From: JAFGTE01 sp043800105
GTDB lineage: Bacteria > Patescibacteriota > Gracilibacteria > UM-FILTER-43-11
DNA: 19,421 nucleotides
Direction: 5' to 3'
Assembly: GCA_043800105.1 (NCBI GenBank)
Contig: JAZDNJ010000091.1
Span: forward strand, 1-19,421
The position numbers were made by a program, and so were the translations under genes. Positions 7,222-14,908 of this stretch are shown here, in pieces. The notes beneath the pieces are model-generated. The model was not told the origin of the DNA. It did not search any database and worked only from the letters and a program-made list of their open reading frames with translations. How positions within the stretch are numbered: position 1 is the first letter of the stretch; every line of letters starts with the position of its first letter.

Positions 7222-8193
7222 ATGAAAAAAAGGGTCCTGTCTGGAATCCAGCCTTCCGGTAAACTCCACATTGGAAATTACTTCGGAATGATAAAAAGAA
7301 TGGTCGAGTACCAGGAATCCAGTGACCTCTTTTTATTTATCGCCAACCTGCACTCACTCACGACGCTTCAGAATAAGGATGAGATGAAAGCGATGACTCT
7401 GGAAGCCGCCACCGATTTGCTGGCGCTTGGTGTGAACCCCGGAAAATGTCATTTCTGGGTACAGTCCGATGTGCCGGAAGTCGCCGAACTCACCTGGATC
7501 ATTTCCTGCCTTGCGCCCATGGGGCTGATGGAGCGGGCCCACAGTTACAAAGACAAAATCGCAAAAGGTATTCAGCCTAATTTAGGGCTTTTCTGTTATC
7601 CCGCACTGATGACAGCGGATATTCTGATCAACCAGGCCCAGCTGGTACCGGTAGGGAAAGACCAGAAACAGCACGTCGAAATCGCCCGCGACCTGGCAAT
7701 CAAATTCAACAATCAGTTCGGCGAAGTCTTCACGATTCCAGAACCTGATATTCTGGAAGATGTAGCCGTTGTACCGGGAATAGACGGACAGAAGATGTCC
7801 AAGTCCTATGGTAATACCATCCCCATTTTTGACGAATCATCCGTCATCAAAAAAGCCGTCATGAGCATCGTCACCGACAGTAAAGGGGTCGATTCACCAA
7901 AGGATCCGGACCATTGCAACGTTTTCGCTCTGTATAAACTGTTTGCCACTGCCGGGGAACGCGCCGGCATGGCCGATGCGTACCGCAAAGGCACCATTGG
8001 TTACGGCGACGCGAAAAAAGCTCTTCTGGAAAAAATCATGAAAACTTTTGAACCTTTCCAGAAAAAGCGGACGGAACTTACCGCGCATCCAAAGAAAGTC
8101 GAAGAAATTCTTGAGGAAGGAGCCGAAAAAGTCCGCAAAATTACCCTAAAGACACTTGAAAAAGTTCGAACTGCAACCGGACTCAGATATTAA
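7222..8193 (+). CDS. trpS: Tryptophanyl-tRNA synthetase
   Basis: Class I aminoacyl-tRNA synthetase that charges tRNA-Trp. At 323 residues it has the normal bacterial length. The HIGH-type motif is in PSGKLHIGNYFG (11-22), and the KMSKS loop is in GQKMSKSYGN (189-198). The Rossmann core also shows MTADILINQAQLVPVGKDQKQHVE (130-153), typical of bacterial TrpRS. The start follows AAATTTTA with no Shine-Dalgarno. pyrG follows after 32 bases and is probably co-transcribed. Nothing looks truncated or unusual. Confidence 0.97.
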   Translation: MKKRVLSGIQPSGKLHIGNYFGMIKRMVEYQESSDLFLFIANLHSLTTLQNKDEMKAMTLEAATDLLALGVNPGKCHFWVQSDVPEVAELTWIISCLAPMGLMERAHSYKDKIAKGIQPNLGLFCYPALMTADILINQAQLVPVGKDQKQHVEIARDLAIKFNNQFGEVFTIPEPDILEDVAVVPGIDGQKMSKSYGNTIPIFDESSVIKKAVMSIVTDSKGVDSPKDPDHCNVFALYKLFATAGERAGMADAYRKGTIGYGDAKKALLEKIMKTFEPFQKKRTELTAHPKKVEEILEEGAEKVRKITLKTLEKVRTATGLRY

Positions 8194-8218
8194 ATTCGTA
8201 ATTAGTAATTCGTAATTA
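8193..8218. repeat. 12-bp direct repeat in the trpS-pyrG spacer
   Basis: AATTCGTAATTA occurs at 8193-8204 and 8207-8218, separated by GT, and the first copy overlaps the trpS stop codon. It fills nearly the whole spacer. It may be a slippage-prone A/T-rich spacer; no function is evident. Confidence 0.5.
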
Positions 8219-8225
8219 AAAAGTT

Positions 8226-9821
8226 ATGGCCAAATACATCTTTGTCACCGGCGGTGTGTGCTCCTCACTCGGGAAAGGCATTGCCTCATCGTCCATCGGC
8301 AATCTGCTCAAGGCCTCAGGCTTTAACGTGTTCACGCAAAAACTTGACCCTTACCTGAACGTCGATCCCGGAACCATGAGTCCATTTCAGCACGGCGAGG
8401 TGTTTGTGACAGATGACGGAGCCGAAACGGATTTGGATCTTGGCCATTACGAACGTTTTATTGACGTGCCGCTTTCCAGGCGCAGCAGTTTTTCGACCGG
8501 TCAGGTCTATCAGACAGTACTCGATAAAGAAAGGAAGGGCGACTTTCTCGGCGGCACCATCCAGATCATCCCGCACATCACGGACGAGATAAAAAACCGC
8601 ATCAGGGAAGCTGCCAGAAAATCGAAGTGCGACATCATCCTCTGCGAAATCGGCGGCACTGTCGGCGACATCGAAGGTCAGCCATTCCTTGAAGCCCTCA
8701 GACAGATGAGAAATGAGGAGGGAAAAGAAAACGTAATGTTCATACACCTGACCCTGCTCCCCTACCTGAAATCATCGAACGAACTAAAAACCAAGCCCAC
8801 CCAGCTTTCTGTTAAAACGCTTCAGGGAATGGGTATTCACCCCGACATGATCATGCTCAGGGCCGACTCCAAAATCGAAAAGAAGCACTTATTAAAGGTT
8901 TCCAACTTCTGTGACGTACCGCTTGAAGCGGTCATTCCCGCGCCTACGGTTAAATCGATCTACGAAGTGCCACTGAACTTCAACAAATACGATATTGTCC
9001 AGACCATATGCAGACGCTTCAATCTGAAATATAAAAAGCCCAATCTGAACGAGTGGGAGCAAATGGTCAAAAGAATTCTGGAGTCCAAAGAGGAAATCCA
9101 TATCGGTCTCGCAGGCAAATATAACGACCTGGACGACGCCTATATTTCGGTCATCGAAGCGATCAAAGCGGCCAGCTATCTGCAGAAAAGAAAAGCAAAA
9201 ATCGTCTGGATCGATGCGGAACGGATTGAGGCCGGCGACAAAAACGAATGGAAGAAACTGCATAAGGTCGACGGCATCGTGGTGCCCGGAGGCTTCGGCA
9301 GCAGGGGGACAGAAGGCAAAATACTGGTCGCCCAGTACTGCCGCGAGGAAAAGATTCCCTATCTGGGCCTATGCTTAGGCTCTCAGCTGATGGCTATTGA
9401 ATTTTCCCGGAACGTTGCCGGCATCAAAAACGCCACTTCCGAGGAGTTCGCGCCGAAAGCTAAAAACAAAGTAGTTCACTTCCTGCCCGGCCAGCACGAA
9501 AAACGTGCCAAAGGCGGCACTCTCCGATTAGGCTCATGGCCCTGTACCATTAAAAAAGGAACTCTTGCCTACAAATGTTACGGAACGACTCACATCGATG
9601 AAAGACATCGTCATCGCTATGAATTCAACAACAAGTTCAAAGCGGAGCTCGAAAAGAAAGGCCTTATCTTTTCAGGTATTTCGCCTGACCGCGAACTGAT
9701 GGAAATCGTTGAGCTGAAGAAACACCCATTCATGATCGGCTCACAGTTTCATCCCGAATTTAAAAGCCGGCCAAATAGACCCCATCCGCTGTTCCGTGAA
9801 TTTATTAAGGCGGCCCTCTAA
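8226..9821 (+). CDS. pyrG: CTP synthase
   Basis: Makes CTP from UTP, ATP and glutamine. The 531 residues match the family length. The N-terminal synthase domain has the P-loop-like GGVCSSLGKGIASSSIG (9-25), the Mg2+ region EIGGTVGDIEGQPFLEALRQ (141-160) and the QHGEVFVTDDGAETDLDLGHYERF stretch (from 55). The C-terminal class I glutaminase domain has GGFGSRG (355-361), the nucleophile Cys383 in GLCLGSQ (commonly GICLGMQ) and the catalytic pair H509/E511 in QFHPEF. Conserved RLGSWPC and ERHRHRYEFN segments are present. It lies between trpS and a membrane protein gene, 27 bases from the latter, in a probable three-gene transcript. Confidence 0.98.
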   Translation: MAKYIFVTGGVCSSLGKGIASSSIGNLLKASGFNVFTQKLDPYLNVDPGTMSPFQHGEVFVTDDGAETDLDLGHYERFIDVPLSRRSSFSTGQVYQTVLDKERKGDFLGGTIQIIPHITDEIKNRIREAARKSKCDIILCEIGGTVGDIEGQPFLEALRQMRNEEGKENVMFIHLTLLPYLKSSNELKTKPTQLSVKTLQGMGIHPDMIMLRADSKIEKKHLLKVSNFCDVPLEAVIPAPTVKSIYEVPLNFNKYDIVQTICRRFNLKYKKPNLNEWEQMVKRILESKEEIHIGLAGKYNDLDDAYISVIEAIKAASYLQKRKAKIVWIDAERIEAGDKNEWKKLHKVDGIVVPGGFGSRGTEGKILVAQYCREEKIPYLGLCLGSQLMAIEFSRNVAGIKNATSEEFAPKAKNKVVHFLPGQHEKRAKGGTLRLGSWPCTIKKGTLAYKCYGTTHIDERHRHRYEFNNKFKAELEKKGLIFSGISPDRELMEIVELKKHPFMIGSQFHPEFKSRPNRPHPLFREFIKAAL

Positions 9822-9848
9822 AGCAAATATTTCTTAACATTTACTAAG

Positions 9849-10472
9849 ATGGAGATCTTAACCACCATTCTGGCCTACGGGTACATGTTTATCGTAGGAT
9901 TTGTACTTTTAATCATACTTCTTCAGATACTGGCTTTTTATATTGCCGGTAAAATGACCGACAGTATCAACGACGAAGTGACAAGCGCTTTTACATTGCT
10001 TGGCGCTATGCTCTTGATAGGAACTGTTTTCACATTGTTAAATGCAATACTAATCACCACCATGTCCGGATTGCTGATTCCCGGAATTATTTCTCTCGTT
10101 CTGTATCTGGTGATTATTCTGTTCGCGATAGTCAAAATTTATGAACTATCAGTAGGCAAAGCGATCCTTCATCTTATTGTTTCACTGATCATCACAGCCA
10201 TTGGCGTGGGACTGCTTTTCTATCTTGGCACACGGTTTCTGCCGGAATCCGACTGGACCAAAAACACAGACTTTAGTTCGGGCACAAATGTATTCGGTGT
10301 CACGGAAGATGAATATTCTGACGTTACAGAAGACACGGAGATTGCAACCGACGAACCGGAAACGCTGGGGGAAGAGGAAGAATTTATTGAAGAACTGCCG
10401 GAAGATTTGACTGAAGAAATGCCGGACGAAAGCGCCCCGTCGAAGCCGAAATTACCAGGCATTCCGGAATAG
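9849..10472 (+). CDS. Four-helix membrane protein with an acidic C-terminal tail, unknown function
   Basis: I do not recognise this family. The 207 residues begin with about four hydrophobic segments (roughly 5-33, 46-71, 74-95 and 104-128). They continue with a soluble tail of about 75 residues that is very rich in Glu, Asp and Thr between 150 and 195, then ends in a Pro/Lys stretch (KPKLPGIPE). The tail is probably disordered. The gene starts 27 bases after pyrG on the same strand. Its stop is only 2 bases from the stop of the convergent rlmE gene. The ATG follows TTTACTAAG, with no Shine-Dalgarno. Confidence 0.8.
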   Translation: MEILTTILAYGYMFIVGFVLLIILLQILAFYIAGKMTDSINDEVTSAFTLLGAMLLIGTVFTLLNAILITTMSGLLIPGIISLVLYLVIILFAIVKIYELSVGKAILHLIVSLIITAIGVGLLFYLGTRFLPESDWTKNTDFSSGTNVFGVTEDEYSDVTEDTEIATDEPETLGEEEEFIEELPEDLTEEMPDESAPSKPKLPGIPE

Positions 10473-10474
10473 GC

Positions 10475-11071
10475 TCACCTCTTTTCAAGGCACACTACAT
10501 AACTTTCTCCGCTGCTCCTGCGAACAGCCTGCGGACGGTATTTTTTAACAGTTTTAAACATCTTCCGCGCCTCACCTATCAGGTCACCCTCATTGAATCC
10601 GGGAAGAATTTTCATCACGAGCGCTCCGCCCATTTTTAGGTACGTCTTGGCCACTTCCAACACCCGGAGATTCAGATGCAAAGATGCCCCGCCATCCAGA
10701 AACGGGATTCCGGTGGTATTAGGGGCTAAGTCAGAAGCTATGAGATCAAACTTATCCAAGCCATTTTCCTGAACAATTTTTTTATACAGCTCTACGTCAG
10801 AAATATCTCCAACATAAGTTCTGACATTAGGTAACCCAAGATCCTCAATCTTCCGCAGATCTATCCCGACCGCCAATCCACGCTCACCGATACGCCCGCT
10901 GATATACTGCAGAAAGCTCCCCGGAGCCGCCCCCAGATCAAGTACCTTCATTCCGGATCTCAAAAGATTGTATCGCTCATCAATGGACTGAAGTTTAAAT
11001 GCACTTCGCGCGCGGTACCCTTCCTCTTTTGCTCTTTTGAAGAATTTGTCTTGAACCTGATACTTTGTCAT
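10475..11071 (-). CDS. rlmE: 23S rRNA 2'-O-methyltransferase RlmE/FtsJ family
   Basis: RlmE methylates the 2'-OH of U2552 in the A loop of 23S rRNA late in 50S assembly. The 198 residues are close to the family length of about 209. The SAM-binding motif LDLGAAPGSF (44-53) follows the N-terminal YRARSAFKL. The K-D-K-E catalytic set is visible as K26, D114 (IASDLAPNTTG), K154 (VMKIL) and E189 (SSGESYVVC). It ends in TGA, which supports the standard code. It is the last gene of a minus-strand run after rsmG, 63 bases downstream of it. A TAAAAT box 4 bases before the ATG may give a leaderless transcript in addition to readthrough. Confidence 0.95.
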   Translation of the reverse strand: MTKYQVQDKFFKRAKEEGYRARSAFKLQSIDERYNLLRSGMKVLDLGAAPGSFLQYISGRIGERGLAVGIDLRKIEDLGLPNVRTYVGDISDVELYKKIVQENGLDKFDLIASDLAPNTTGIPFLDGGASLHLNLRVLEVAKTYLKMGGALVMKILPGFNEGDLIGEARKMFKTVKKYRPQAVRRSSGESYVVCLEKR

Positions 11072-11075
11072 ACGG

Positions 11076-11081
11076 ATTTTA
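11076..11081 (-). promoter_or_regulatory. Candidate -10 box (TAAAAT) directly before rlmE
   Basis: TACTAAAAT on the minus strand ends 4 bases before the rlmE ATG. The same TACTAAAAT string precedes the small lipoprotein gene at 12806-12808. No good -35 is seen, and the tandem repeat at 11086-11129 occupies that position. Confidence 0.4.
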
Positions 11082-11085
11082 GTAA

Positions 11086-11129
11086 CATTGATGGATCAAT
11101 GTTCCACCAATGGTGAATCAATGTGCCAC
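11086..11129. repeat. Two 22-bp imperfect tandem repeats between rsmG and rlmE
   Basis: Units at 11086-11107 and 11108-11129 match at 18 of 22 positions. The first contains the dyad CATTGAT-GG-ATCAATG (11086-11101), and across the junction lies CACCA-A-TGGTG. The 22-bp period is two helical turns and the array is just upstream of the candidate rlmE -10 box, so it could bind a regulator or form a hairpin in the rsmG-rlmE transcript. No T-run follows the dyad on the minus strand, so it is not a classic terminator. Confidence 0.6.
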
Positions 11130-11134
11130 AAAAA

Positions 11135-11911
11135 CTACAGTGGCCTCTTCGTCGGAATGCCATCCCGACGGGGATAGGTGTCGGCAGTAACCGTTTTCTT
11201 GGTAAAACGAAGCATAGTCCGCTCCCCCATTTCTTCAGGCAGACTATACTGAAACACACGGGGCGGCTCACAGCGCAGTTTTTCGATGGCGTTCTTCGCC
11301 AGAGACAGCTCGGAAATATATTCAGGCCCCTTGTAAGCCACCACATAACCATATGGATGAATGAGGGGGATGGCCAGCTCCAGCAGGGTGCGAAGCGGAG
11401 CCACGGCGCGCGCAAGCACCAGGTCGTAGTCCTCGCGATGTCCGGGTTCATGGGCCAGAGCTTCAATGCGGCCGGCAATACAGTGCACATTGGGCAGGTT
11501 CAGCTCATGGCAGAATGCCGCCACCGCCGCCATCTTCTTTTCGGTGGAATCAATCAGGGTGAATCTGGCGGAGGGGAACATAATAGCCAGCGGAATCCCC
11601 GGAAGTCCACCGCCCGTGCCGATATCCGCCACGCGCATAGCTGGTTTTTCAAAAAAAGGCGCCGCCATAAGGGAATCCAGAATATGCTTGATCCAGGCCT
11701 CACGGTTATCCGTAATCCTGGTCAGGTTCAGCTCCTCATTCTTCGCCCTGAGAAGCTGAAGGTATTTCGCAAGCTTCGAAAACTGTTCCTCCGTCATCGA
11801 AACCCCGGCTTCTTCCATCCAGCCTTTAAAGCTTTCATGCATGGCCAGCATCCCCCTGAGAGTGCTGGCAAGCGATTCGATCAGCCGTCGGCGTTCGAAA
11901 TAAAACATCAT
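11135..11911 (-). CDS. rsmG: 16S rRNA (guanine-527 N7) methyltransferase
   Basis: RsmG adds m7G at position 527 of 16S rRNA. The SAM-binding motif VADIGTGGGLPGIPLA (94-109) and the second loop FTLIDSTEKK (117-126) are typical. ARAVAPL (167-173) and the C-terminal YPRRDGIPTKRPL (246-258) are family signatures. At 258 residues it is about 50 longer than the E. coli protein, partly from an N-terminal extension of about 30 residues. Starts at Met21 or Met24 are possible and would give a more usual N-terminus. It lies between the pseudouridine synthase gene (32 bases upstream) and rlmE, so three rRNA-modifying enzymes are adjacent. Confidence 0.95.
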   Translation of the reverse strand: MMFYFERRRLIESLASTLRGMLAMHESFKGWMEEAGVSMTEEQFSKLAKYLQLLRAKNEELNLTRITDNREAWIKHILDSLMAAPFFEKPAMRVADIGTGGGLPGIPLAIMFPSARFTLIDSTEKKMAAVAAFCHELNLPNVHCIAGRIEALAHEPGHREDYDLVLARAVAPLRTLLELAIPLIHPYGYVVAYKGPEYISELSLAKNAIEKLRCEPPRVFQYSLPEEMGERTMLRFTKKTVTADTYPRRDGIPTKRPL

Positions 11912-11943
11912 TTCTTGATTGGGAATTGAAAATTGAAGATTAC

Positions 11944-12651
11944 CTATTCCTGATTTTTCAGGTCAGCCACTTCAGATTTGCTCAGGTGGCGCCACTGGCC
12001 AGGCGCAAGATCACCCAGCAGAAGTTTTTTGATCCGGACGCGCCTGAGGTTCTTTACCGGAAAACCGACCTTCTGGCAGATACGCCGTACCTGACGGTTT
12101 TTTCCTTCGCGAAGAACAATGCGGATTTTCGTCGGCCCGATTTTTTTGACCTGCGTCGGAAGGGTGCTTTCGCCGCCAAGCTTCACGCCCGCCCTCAGCT
12201 TATCAAGAGCTCCTTCAGGAATCTGCCTGAAAAAAGTAGCCTCATATTCCTTTTCGGATTCGGAAGAAGGGTGAATGATACGGTTCACCAGGGTCCCGTC
12301 ATTGGTTAAAAGTAAAAGTCCAGTAGTATCCTTATCCAGCCGACCCACAGGATAAACGCGCTCACCGCAGTCCACCAGATCCGTCACAATATCCGGATCT
12401 TCACGGGTGGGCTTCATGGAGCACACATAACCCTTTGGCTTATTCAGGGCAATGTAAACCAGCCTTTTTTCCTGTTTCACACGAATTTCATCAACCTCTA
12501 CTCTGTCATCCACTGGGTTGATCTTATGCCCCATTTCCGTAATTACTTTCCCGTTCACTTTCACCAAACCCGAGGCAATCATCTTGTCCGCTTCGCGGCG
12601 GGAAGCGATTCCCTGTTCCGACATATATTTATTCAGTCTGACCAAATCCAT
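11944..12651 (-). CDS. Pseudouridine synthase, RsuA/RluB family
   Basis: Enzymes of this family isomerise a uridine in 16S or 23S rRNA. The frame extends upstream to 12771, but the S4 domain starts at MDLVRLNKYMSEQGIASRRE, so the ATG at 12651 (235 residues) is the natural start; the extra upstream residues overlap the small lipoprotein gene. The S4 RNA-binding domain covers about 2-60. The catalytic Asp106 is in GRLDKDTTGLLLLTNDG (103-119), and EGKNRQVRR (182-190) is the conserved late motif. The 2-thiouridine-type or GIxx-site target (RsuA, RluB, RluE or RluF) cannot be told from sequence alone. It is 10 bases after the small lipoprotein gene and 32 bases before rsmG. Confidence 0.93.
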   Translation of the reverse strand: MDLVRLNKYMSEQGIASRREADKMIASGLVKVNGKVITEMGHKINPVDDRVEVDEIRVKQEKRLVYIALNKPKGYVCSMKPTREDPDIVTDLVDCGERVYPVGRLDKDTTGLLLLTNDGTLVNRIIHPSSESEKEYEATFFRQIPEGALDKLRAGVKLGGESTLPTQVKKIGPTKIRIVLREGKNRQVRRICQKVGFPVKNLRRVRIKKLLLGDLAPGQWRHLSKSEVADLKNQE

Positions 12652-12661
12652 AAAGAATCTT

Positions 12662-12808
12662 TTAAGAAGCCGGCGGAGGACTCGTTGGCCTGATTTCTTC
12701 GGGATGCGGCGGCTCAGAAGGCATAGGAATTTCAATTTCGCGCTTCGGTTTTTCGCAACCGGACAAAACAAAAAGAATGAGCAGAAAAATGATGGCCAGT
12801 CTTTTCAT
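12662..12808 (-). CDS. Small lipoprotein of 48 residues
   Basis: The protein starts MKRLAIIFLLILFVLSGCEKP, a short lipoprotein signal with lipobox LSGC and lipidated Cys18. The mature part is only about 31 residues, Pro/Glu-rich (PMPSEPPHPEEIRPTSPPP) and probably extended and exposed outside the membrane. A longer frame extends upstream, but it overlaps the VanW-like gene and has no signal peptide. A TAAAAT box (12816-12821) ends 7 bases before the ATG and overlaps the stop codon of the upstream gene. The family is unknown. The tail may act as a surface linker or a wall-spanning tether, which is speculation. Confidence 0.75.
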   Translation of the reverse strand: MKRLAIIFLLILFVLSGCEKPKREIEIPMPSEPPHPEEIRPTSPPPAS

Positions 12809-12815
12809 AATGACT

Positions 12816-12821
12816 ATTTTA
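12816..12821 (-). promoter_or_regulatory. Candidate -10 box (TAAAAT) of the small lipoprotein gene
   Basis: TACTAAAAT on the minus strand overlaps the TAA stop of the VanW-like gene and ends 7 bases before the ATG, a spacing that would give a leaderless mRNA. A weak -35 (TTACGA, 12839-12844) lies 17 bp upstream. Confidence 0.45.
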
Positions 12822-14189
12822 GTACATGAGGCCGTACCTCGTAACGAGTTCGTCCTCATCCACTGTACCATCAAAGTGCTCCATCCGTCGAATCCATTTA
12901 TATGTGCCACGGGCGGTTTTGATCGGCCCATCAATCTCAATATCGCTGTAAGGTGAATTGCCGATCAGGTACATAGTGATTTCCTTCTTTTCAGGATCAT
13001 TATGCACATAGTACATTAAAGGCGAATCCGTGGTGTTCTTCATAATCAGATTCTTGTGCCCACGGTAAATCGTGGCGTCCAGACCAAGCGATTCTTCGGG
13101 ATAAAGACTGCTGTAGTAAGAGCTATGGGAAAATCTGCGGATGATTTCCAGGCCGGCCCTCCAGGAAGGCGTGAAAGTAATAGTAGCCACTCCGCATAAC
13201 CCCCCGCCGAACTGCCAGGCTTCCTCACCGCCAAAAAGCACCCAGCCGAATTTGTATTTTCCCCATCCGTCCCTTCCGAGTTCCTGTTCCATGTTAATCA
13301 CTTCATCCGGCTGAAAAACCCTGCCGTTAAACTGCATGGCGCCCGTGGTCAGATTATGAATTCGGTTCGCGTTGTTACGGGAATAATTATAGCTGATCTG
13401 ATCCAGGACTTCGTTTAAGTCATACTCCGTAATTTTCTGCCGGATATCCTCCGGCAAATCCGGAAGAATATTCAGCGGATGGTAAAATGCGCGCAGCTCA
13501 TTTTCGAGCTGTTCAAACGAGGCGGCGTAATCAACAAGTGAGGCAAGCAGTACTTTTTGATCCTTCGTTGGCCTTACAAGCCTTCTGAGTTCCGACATCC
13601 GCCCGGAAAGGTTGCTGCTGATATCGCGTACCTGCCTGATTGAAGTGTAATTGCTTGTGTTGATTTCGTCTTTATCAAGCACAAGGCCCTCAAAATAGGG
13701 AATGCCGCCATGCTTCTGCGAAACCGAATAACGGTACAAAAATTCGCGCATTGTTTTATAGGTCAGCCTCGTATCAGGAAGCCAGTTATTGCGTCTGGCA
13801 TTAAGCCAGGTCAGCGGATAAAGCAGACCGTCACCTAATATTGTTTTTTCCCCCGAAGCTTCCATTCGGAGCTTCTCAAAACCCAGAAGAAAATCACGCT
13901 GGGTCATAAACTGTTTGGCTTCATCAGCGCTGGCTTTTAAAGGGTTTCCGTAAAAATAACTCTCAAGAACCTGTATACCCTTTGCTTTTGGTACGGCCAG
14001 ATTCTCATTTCCCTGATGCACAAGTAATCCGAATTCACGCCCGTAATCGGGCGAACTGGCCTTCGCCTCATTCACGGAAAAAGGCAGAACCAGAAAAGCC
14101 AGAAGAGTCAGAATGGCCAGGCGATGGGAGGGTGTTATTTTAATTTTTGTTTTCAGTTTTCTGATTAAGTTTGATCCGGCTTTTGCCAC
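12819..14189 (-). CDS. Secreted or anchored VanW-like protein
   Basis: The 456 residues start at a GTG, with a basic N-region of about 22 residues and a hydrophobic segment (24-38, RLAILTLLAFLVLPF) that is a signal peptide or anchor. Residues 283-425 match the VanW-like domain: VFQPDEVINMEQELG, then GGGLCGVATITF (328-339) with Cys332, RAGLEIIRRFSHS (344-356), GLDATIYRGHKNL and a NTTDSPL strand. The usual GGG-C-Q-x-ST centre reads GGGLCGVAT, so the Gln and Ser are replaced. The N-terminal 240 residues are not recognised. VanW proteins accompany some vancomycin-resistance clusters but are widespread in envelope contexts, so no resistance is implied. The start overlaps the upstream lipoprotein gene by 25 bases, suggesting translational coupling. 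Confidence 0.82.
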   Translation of the reverse strand: MAKAGSNLIRKLKTKIKITPSHRLAILTLLAFLVLPFSVNEAKASSPDYGREFGLLVHQGNENLAVPKAKGIQVLESYFYGNPLKASADEAKQFMTQRDFLLGFEKLRMEASGEKTILGDGLLYPLTWLNARRNNWLPDTRLTYKTMREFLYRYSVSQKHGGIPYFEGLVLDKDEINTSNYTSIRQVRDISSNLSGRMSELRRLVRPTKDQKVLLASLVDYAASFEQLENELRAFYHPLNILPDLPEDIRQKITEYDLNEVLDQISYNYSRNNANRIHNLTTGAMQFNGRVFQPDEVINMEQELGRDGWGKYKFGWVLFGGEEAWQFGGGLCGVATITFTPSWRAGLEIIRRFSHSSYYSSLYPEESLGLDATIYRGHKNLIMKNTTDSPLMYYVHNDPEKKEITMYLIGNSPYSDIEIDGPIKTARGTYKWIRRMEHFDGTVDEDELVTRYGLMY

Positions 14190-14830
14190 ACCGATTGCCG
14201 GCCTTTTTCAACCCAAATCCAGTCAGCAGGAGTATTGAGTTTTTTTTCGTTGGGAAGACCGAAATACCAGCCCCTCTGCAGTTCGGAGTTATTGATCGAA
14301 GCGTAGCTCCCCCGCTCGGTGACGAGCAGACAGCCCTGCCCGTCCATCCATTTGCTTCCGGCCAGACACTCACAGGAGCTCTCATCCACATATTCGCAAT
14401 CTGGATCGGAAGTATGCAGGCAGGAAGCAATGTACGTTCCGGCTGTTTTTCTGCAAAGCTTACGGCTGTCTATCAAATCCCCTTCCTCAATAATATTGGA
14501 GCTCATCCACTTGGAATTATCTCCGTCTTCCGCAAAAACCCAGGTATCGGGCGTGCCGTACTTCTTATCGCTCTTTCTTCCCAGGTACCAGCCCCGGAGA
14601 ATATCGGATTTGAGTATATTCGGCTGGTTCATCTGTGCCGATATATCCGCCAGAATCTGATCAACCTTTTCATAGTCCTTCTCCGATTCAGAAGCCCCGG
14701 TCACCTCCATCACATTCGCCTGTACCGCCGGTTTTATGTCCGGCCCGGCAATATTCTCAAACTCATCGGACTGGCCGCCGCAGGAACTAAGAACAATGAT
14801 GGAAAAAAGAATAAGACTAAGGTACTTCAT
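14165..14830 (-). CDS. Lipoprotein with a duplicated GWY/TPxxW motif
   Basis: The signal MKYLSLILFSIIVLSSCGG has the lipobox LSSC with Cys17, so the 221-residue protein should be lipid-anchored outside the membrane. An approximately 32-residue motif occurs twice, at 79-110 and 186-217: RGWYLG..SDKKYGTPDTW and RGWYFG..NEKKLNTPADW, each followed by an E-G-S-W pattern. Between the copies is a Cys-rich segment with C126, C137, C145, C153, C155 and C167, probably disulfide-linked. The Trp/Tyr-rich repeats suggest glycan or peptide binding, which is inference. The family is unknown. It is first in the minus-strand run and has a good promoter. Its end overlaps the VanW-like gene, so the two probably act together at the cell surface. 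Confidence 0.82.
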   Translation of the reverse strand: MKYLSLILFSIIVLSSCGGQSDEFENIAGPDIKPAVQANVMEVTGASESEKDYEKVDQILADISAQMNQPNILKSDILRGWYLGRKSDKKYGTPDTWVFAEDGDNSKWMSSNIIEEGDLIDSRKLCRKTAGTYIASCLHTSDPDCEYVDESSCECLAGSKWMDGQGCLLVTERGSYASINNSELQRGWYFGLPNEKKLNTPADWIWVEKGRQSVWQKPDQT

Positions 14831-14853
14831 AATAATAAATATCCTGATTTACT

Positions 14854-14882
14854 ATTATACCTTATTATATACGACAATGCAA
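14854..14882 (-). promoter_or_regulatory. Strong promoter of the lipoprotein-VanW-rRNA modification run
   Basis: On the minus strand, -35 TTGCAT (14877-14882), a 17-bp spacer and a perfect -10 TATAAT (14854-14859). Transcription would start about 16 bases before the ATG at 14830. There is no Shine-Dalgarno in the short A/T-rich leader. Confidence 0.7.
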
Positions 14883-14908
14883 GCTTCACTGTCTTGGGCC
14901 GGAAACTA

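Noticed and set aside
11123..11929. Plus-strand frame of 268 residues
   Set aside because: It lies entirely opposite rsmG, whose motifs are unmistakable; the plus frame has no recognisable domain.
12652..12771. Upstream extension of the pseudouridine synthase by 40 residues
   Set aside because: The S4 domain begins right at the ATG at 12651, and the extension would overlap the small lipoprotein gene without family support.
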